In this document: in pieces, positions 5,137 to 7,208 of the stretch
How the letters are laid out: each line of letters starts with the position of its first letter
Position numbering within the stretch: the stretch's first letter is position 1
Assembly: GCA_017615955.1 (NCBI GenBank)
Contig: JAFZZD010000572.1
Coordinates: 1-7,208, forward strand
Length of the DNA stretch: 7,208 nucleotides
Direction of reading: 5' to 3'
DNA from: Victivallales bacterium
Lineage (GTDB): Bacteria; Verrucomicrobiota; Lentisphaeria; Oligosphaerales; Oligosphaeraceae
Made by a program: the position numbers and the translations under genes
The notes under the pieces: model-generated
What the model was told of the DNA's origin: nothing
What the model saw: the letters and a program-made list of their open reading frames with translations, nothing else
Database searches by the model: none

Positions 5137-7086
5137 TCAGGACATGCGGAGGTCGAGGAAATATGGCACCTGCGCAGTTGTGGCATCGAAGACAGTGCCA
5201 TTGCGCCTGGCTTTTTCCGCCTGGATGTACAGGTACAACTGGGATGTGGAATTTTCGCCTTCGCGTATGTCTGGCACTGAAATGCCGCCGTCTTCCATAA
5301 GCACACTTTCTGCGGCGTCCAACTCGCCTGTGTAGGCAAGGGCAAATGCCCTCATCAACTTGATCAAAGGCAAGGCAGCGACCTCTGTCGGCAACGCCTG
5401 TATCAGTTTCTTCATTAGCGGATATGCTTCCAGTTGCAGCAGCATTTTCAGTGCTTCCTTGATGAACGAGGCATCGTCCAGTACACACATTCCAGCCTGT
5501 AAAATCAGGTCTGCCGCCTCCTGCCTGCGGTTCTGTTGGCTGCGCACATTCGCCATTGCGTGCAGCAGATGCGGATGGCCTGCAATGGGTCCAGCCATCT
5601 CCAGTTCCCGTTCCGCACGTTCCAAGTCATCGCGCCTGAAGTAGTTCAGCGCCAAGTGGTAATGCACCATGCGGTCTGGCTTTGCGTCCTTGAGCAGGGC
5701 AAACCACTCGTCCGACACCTGATACGAAACTGGGTTGGCATCTGGCATAGTCTTGTTCCGCAGCAATTCCAGCCAGGGCTTCTGCTCTTCCCCCAGATTG
5801 CCAAAGTCCAGCTGCGGACATAGTTTTCCGCCAATGCGCTGCTCCTCAAGAGCGCCCCAGCCAGAACCTTGAACGACCACTTCACCCTTCTTCAGTGCGA
5901 TTTCATCGTGGCTTTGGCGCAGCATTTCGTCCAATTTTGCCTCTGGCATCATCTTGTCAATGGCGGCGGATGTGCTATCTATTGCCAATTGCCAGTCGCC
6001 GAACACCTTTTCTGGCTCCATTGTCAAGGAGCCATATCCCTCAAGCCACTCCCAGGCAGTTCTGGGCGGCATGGGCAGACATTCCTGCTGGGAGCGGGCC
6101 AGCCCCGCCTGCACCTCGATGTAACTGTCCAATCCAGGCCCCAGCAGCTTTCTGTTCCAATGCCGCCCGCCCTGGGACTGCCCCCACACAAACAACTTCC
6201 TTCCCCGGAGGCACCTGGTGGAGACGTGGCAGAAGCCATAGCCGTCAGGCTGGAACACACATTGATAGGGACGCTGTGTTTCGGGTATGTCATAGAAGTG
6301 GTCTTTCACATACTGGAAATTGGTTGGATATGTGCCATCGAAGCCCTCGCCGAATGGCAAATCCACTTTAGCCAGCGCGTGTGAGCCATTGTGATACCAG
6401 TTGGCAAAAGCGGACATCGCGGGAACCACCACCCTGCTGCCCTTCATTTCAGGCAGCGCGATGTTGCTCCACCAGTACATCGGTACCACATACCTGTTGG
6501 GATTCCATATTCTGCCGCGAATGAACAGCATGCGCGAATCTGGCGGCAGGAAGCAGTCATACTGGAATGGGGTGCCCCTGTCCCGCTGGTATTCATATAT
6601 TCTCAGCACAGGATATTCATTGTGCTGCACAATTGCCGCAAAGCGAGGGGAGCAGGTCTGCTCATCGTGCCCGCGACGCCCGCAGTTGAACTCCACTCCG
6701 CCAGCGAACCAGGCATTGCGTATGGCAAGATTGCAGGGAATGAAGGCCGTGTTCTCCAGTATCAGGTCGCGATTGTTCTCCTTGTCAAACAGGGACCACA
6801 GCCTTCCGCCCAGTTCGGGCAGGGATACCGCCTTCAGGTACTGGTTCTCCAGCACGGCGGCGTTGAATGCAAGCGTCTCCTCAGGCGTGTCATAGCTGTC
6901 CTGCATGGTGTAAGGAAGTCCATCCTTAAACATACCATATCCGATGAACAAGCCATCATCCTCCGCCAGTTCCGCAGATATTTCCGACTTTATCAGCTCC
7001 CGCATGGCAGGAAACCAGGAAGGCTTCCCTACCTTACGCCCCCGAATGCGCATCTTCTCAAATCTAAGTTCCGATGTTTTGTCCAT
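5137..7086 (-). CDS. DUF5107 domain protein with C-terminal TPR-like helices, 649 aa
   Basis: The N-terminal half has the DUF5107 pattern (residues from the 7086 start): LENQYLKAVSLPELGGRLWSL about 79-99, NLAIRNAWFAGGVEFN 119-134, then GH and CSP (139-147). RIYEYQRDRGTPFQYD (162-177) and MYWWSNIALPE (203-213) follow. Such proteins have a beta-sandwich resembling galactose-mutarotase/glycoside-hydrolase accessory folds and are suspected to act on carbohydrates; the reaction is not established. From about 473 to 600 the sequence is Ala/Leu-rich helical pairs resembling degenerate TPRs. No signal peptide is visible, so it is probably cytosolic. The ATG at 7086 is preceded by GGGTGG (7097-7092), 5 nt away; a GTG at 7095 is the alternative and adds three residues. 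Many family members I recall are longer, with more TPRs, so this is a short form. Confidence 0.85.
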   Translation of the reverse strand: MDKTSELRFEKMRIRGRKVGKPSWFPAMRELIKSEISAELAEDDGLFIGYGMFKDGLPYTMQDSYDTPEETLAFNAAVLENQYLKAVSLPELGGRLWSLFDKENNRDLILENTAFIPCNLAIRNAWFAGGVEFNCGRRGHDEQTCSPRFAAIVQHNEYPVLRIYEYQRDRGTPFQYDCFLPPDSRMLFIRGRIWNPNRYVVPMYWWSNIALPEMKGSRVVVPAMSAFANWYHNGSHALAKVDLPFGEGFDGTYPTNFQYVKDHFYDIPETQRPYQCVFQPDGYGFCHVSTRCLRGRKLFVWGQSQGGRHWNRKLLGPGLDSYIEVQAGLARSQQECLPMPPRTAWEWLEGYGSLTMEPEKVFGDWQLAIDSTSAAIDKMMPEAKLDEMLRQSHDEIALKKGEVVVQGSGWGALEEQRIGGKLCPQLDFGNLGEEQKPWLELLRNKTMPDANPVSYQVSDEWFALLKDAKPDRMVHYHLALNYFRRDDLERAERELEMAGPIAGHPHLLHAMANVRSQQNRRQEAADLILQAGMCVLDDASFIKEALKMLLQLEAYPLMKKLIQALPTEVAALPLIKLMRAFALAYTGELDAAESVLMEDGGISVPDIREGENSTSQLYLYIQAEKARRNGTVFDATTAQVPYFLDLRMS

Positions 7087-7106
7087 AAATGCCACCCGTT
7101 TTTCAA

Positions 7107-7118
7107 GTTTTTAAAAAC
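7107..7118. promoter_or_regulatory. 12-bp palindrome upstream of the DUF5107 gene
   Basis: GTTTTTAAAAAC is a perfect palindrome about 20 bp before the - strand start. It could be an operator or part of an AT-rich promoter. No convincing -35/-10 pair was found near it. Confidence 0.3.
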
Positions 7119-7141
7119 ACGCACCAACAGCCATTTCCCAT

Positions 7142-7208
7142 GTCCCCCTCGCGTGCGCGTAATTCCCTATGTATGCACGTACGGGGTGGGGGACGGCTTG
7201 CCGTCCCC
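7142..7208. repeat. Overlapping GC-rich inverted repeats at the right edge
   Basis: GGGGACGGC (7189-7197) and GCCGTCCCC (7200-7208) are perfect inverted copies separated by TT. The same G-run can instead pair as GTCCCCC/GGGGGAC (7142-7148/7188-7194), enclosing CGTGC/GCACG (7152-7156/7175-7179). The window ends on the last base of the hairpin, so any T-tract, and whether this is a terminator or a dispersed repeat, cannot be judged. Confidence 0.5.

Noticed and set aside
5060..5335. Open frame reading out of the inverted repeat (MRLCVKKSASAL type product)
   Set aside because: It is translated from the repeat units themselves and then runs antisense to the DUF5107 gene. It has no RBS or family resemblance and is spurious.
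5869..6384. Open frames on the + strand opposite the DUF5107 gene
   Set aside because: There are several overlapping frames with no RBS and no recognisable domain, all within a gene strongly supported on the other strand.

Overview
The window looks like a chromosomal segment of a Gram-negative bacterium. A signal-peptide-bearing protein ending in phenylalanine, typical of outer-membrane beta-barrels, points that way. A DUF5107 protein, prolific intergenic repeats and a Firmicutes-like ferrous-iron operon together suggest an anaerobic, possibly gut-associated member of the PVC group such as Lentisphaerota/Victivallales. That placement is inference from gene style and not from a marker gene.

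Layout: positions 1-342 hold no gene but are dense in signals: a nested hairpin at the left edge, a near-perfect 22-bp palindrome (87-108), a sigma70-like promoter (124-152), and a transcribed leader whose 12-bp closing helix runs straight into a T-tract (191-293). Then comes the feo operon on the + strand: feoA1 (343-555), a folded heptamer-repeat element (555-700), feoA2 (722-943), feoB (964-3873) and a 44-residue FeoB-associated Cys-rich membrane protein (3870-4004, overlapping the feoB stop). A putative porin (4118-4948) follows in the same direction, perhaps from its own promoter. A 187-bp repeat element with very long inverted arms (4947-5133) fills the convergent gap. A DUF5107/TPR-type protein lies on the - strand (5137-7086), with palindromes upstream of it to the window end.

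The genes fit one theme, ferrous iron uptake under anaerobic conditions. A porin could admit Fe2+ to the periplasm, and FeoB moves it across the inner membrane, helped by two small FeoA SH3-like proteins and the Cys-rich tail protein. The porin's link to iron is only positional. The DUF5107 gene is probably unrelated.

The most notable points are an extra segment of about 230 residues, rich in Ala/Glu/Lys, in the first periplasmic loop of FeoB; the two-layer control region (palindromic operator plus terminator-bearing leader) ahead of feoA1; and two unrelated inverted-repeat elements that each begin on the stop codon of the preceding gene. No mobile-element genes, CRISPR arrays, tRNAs or rRNAs were seen.
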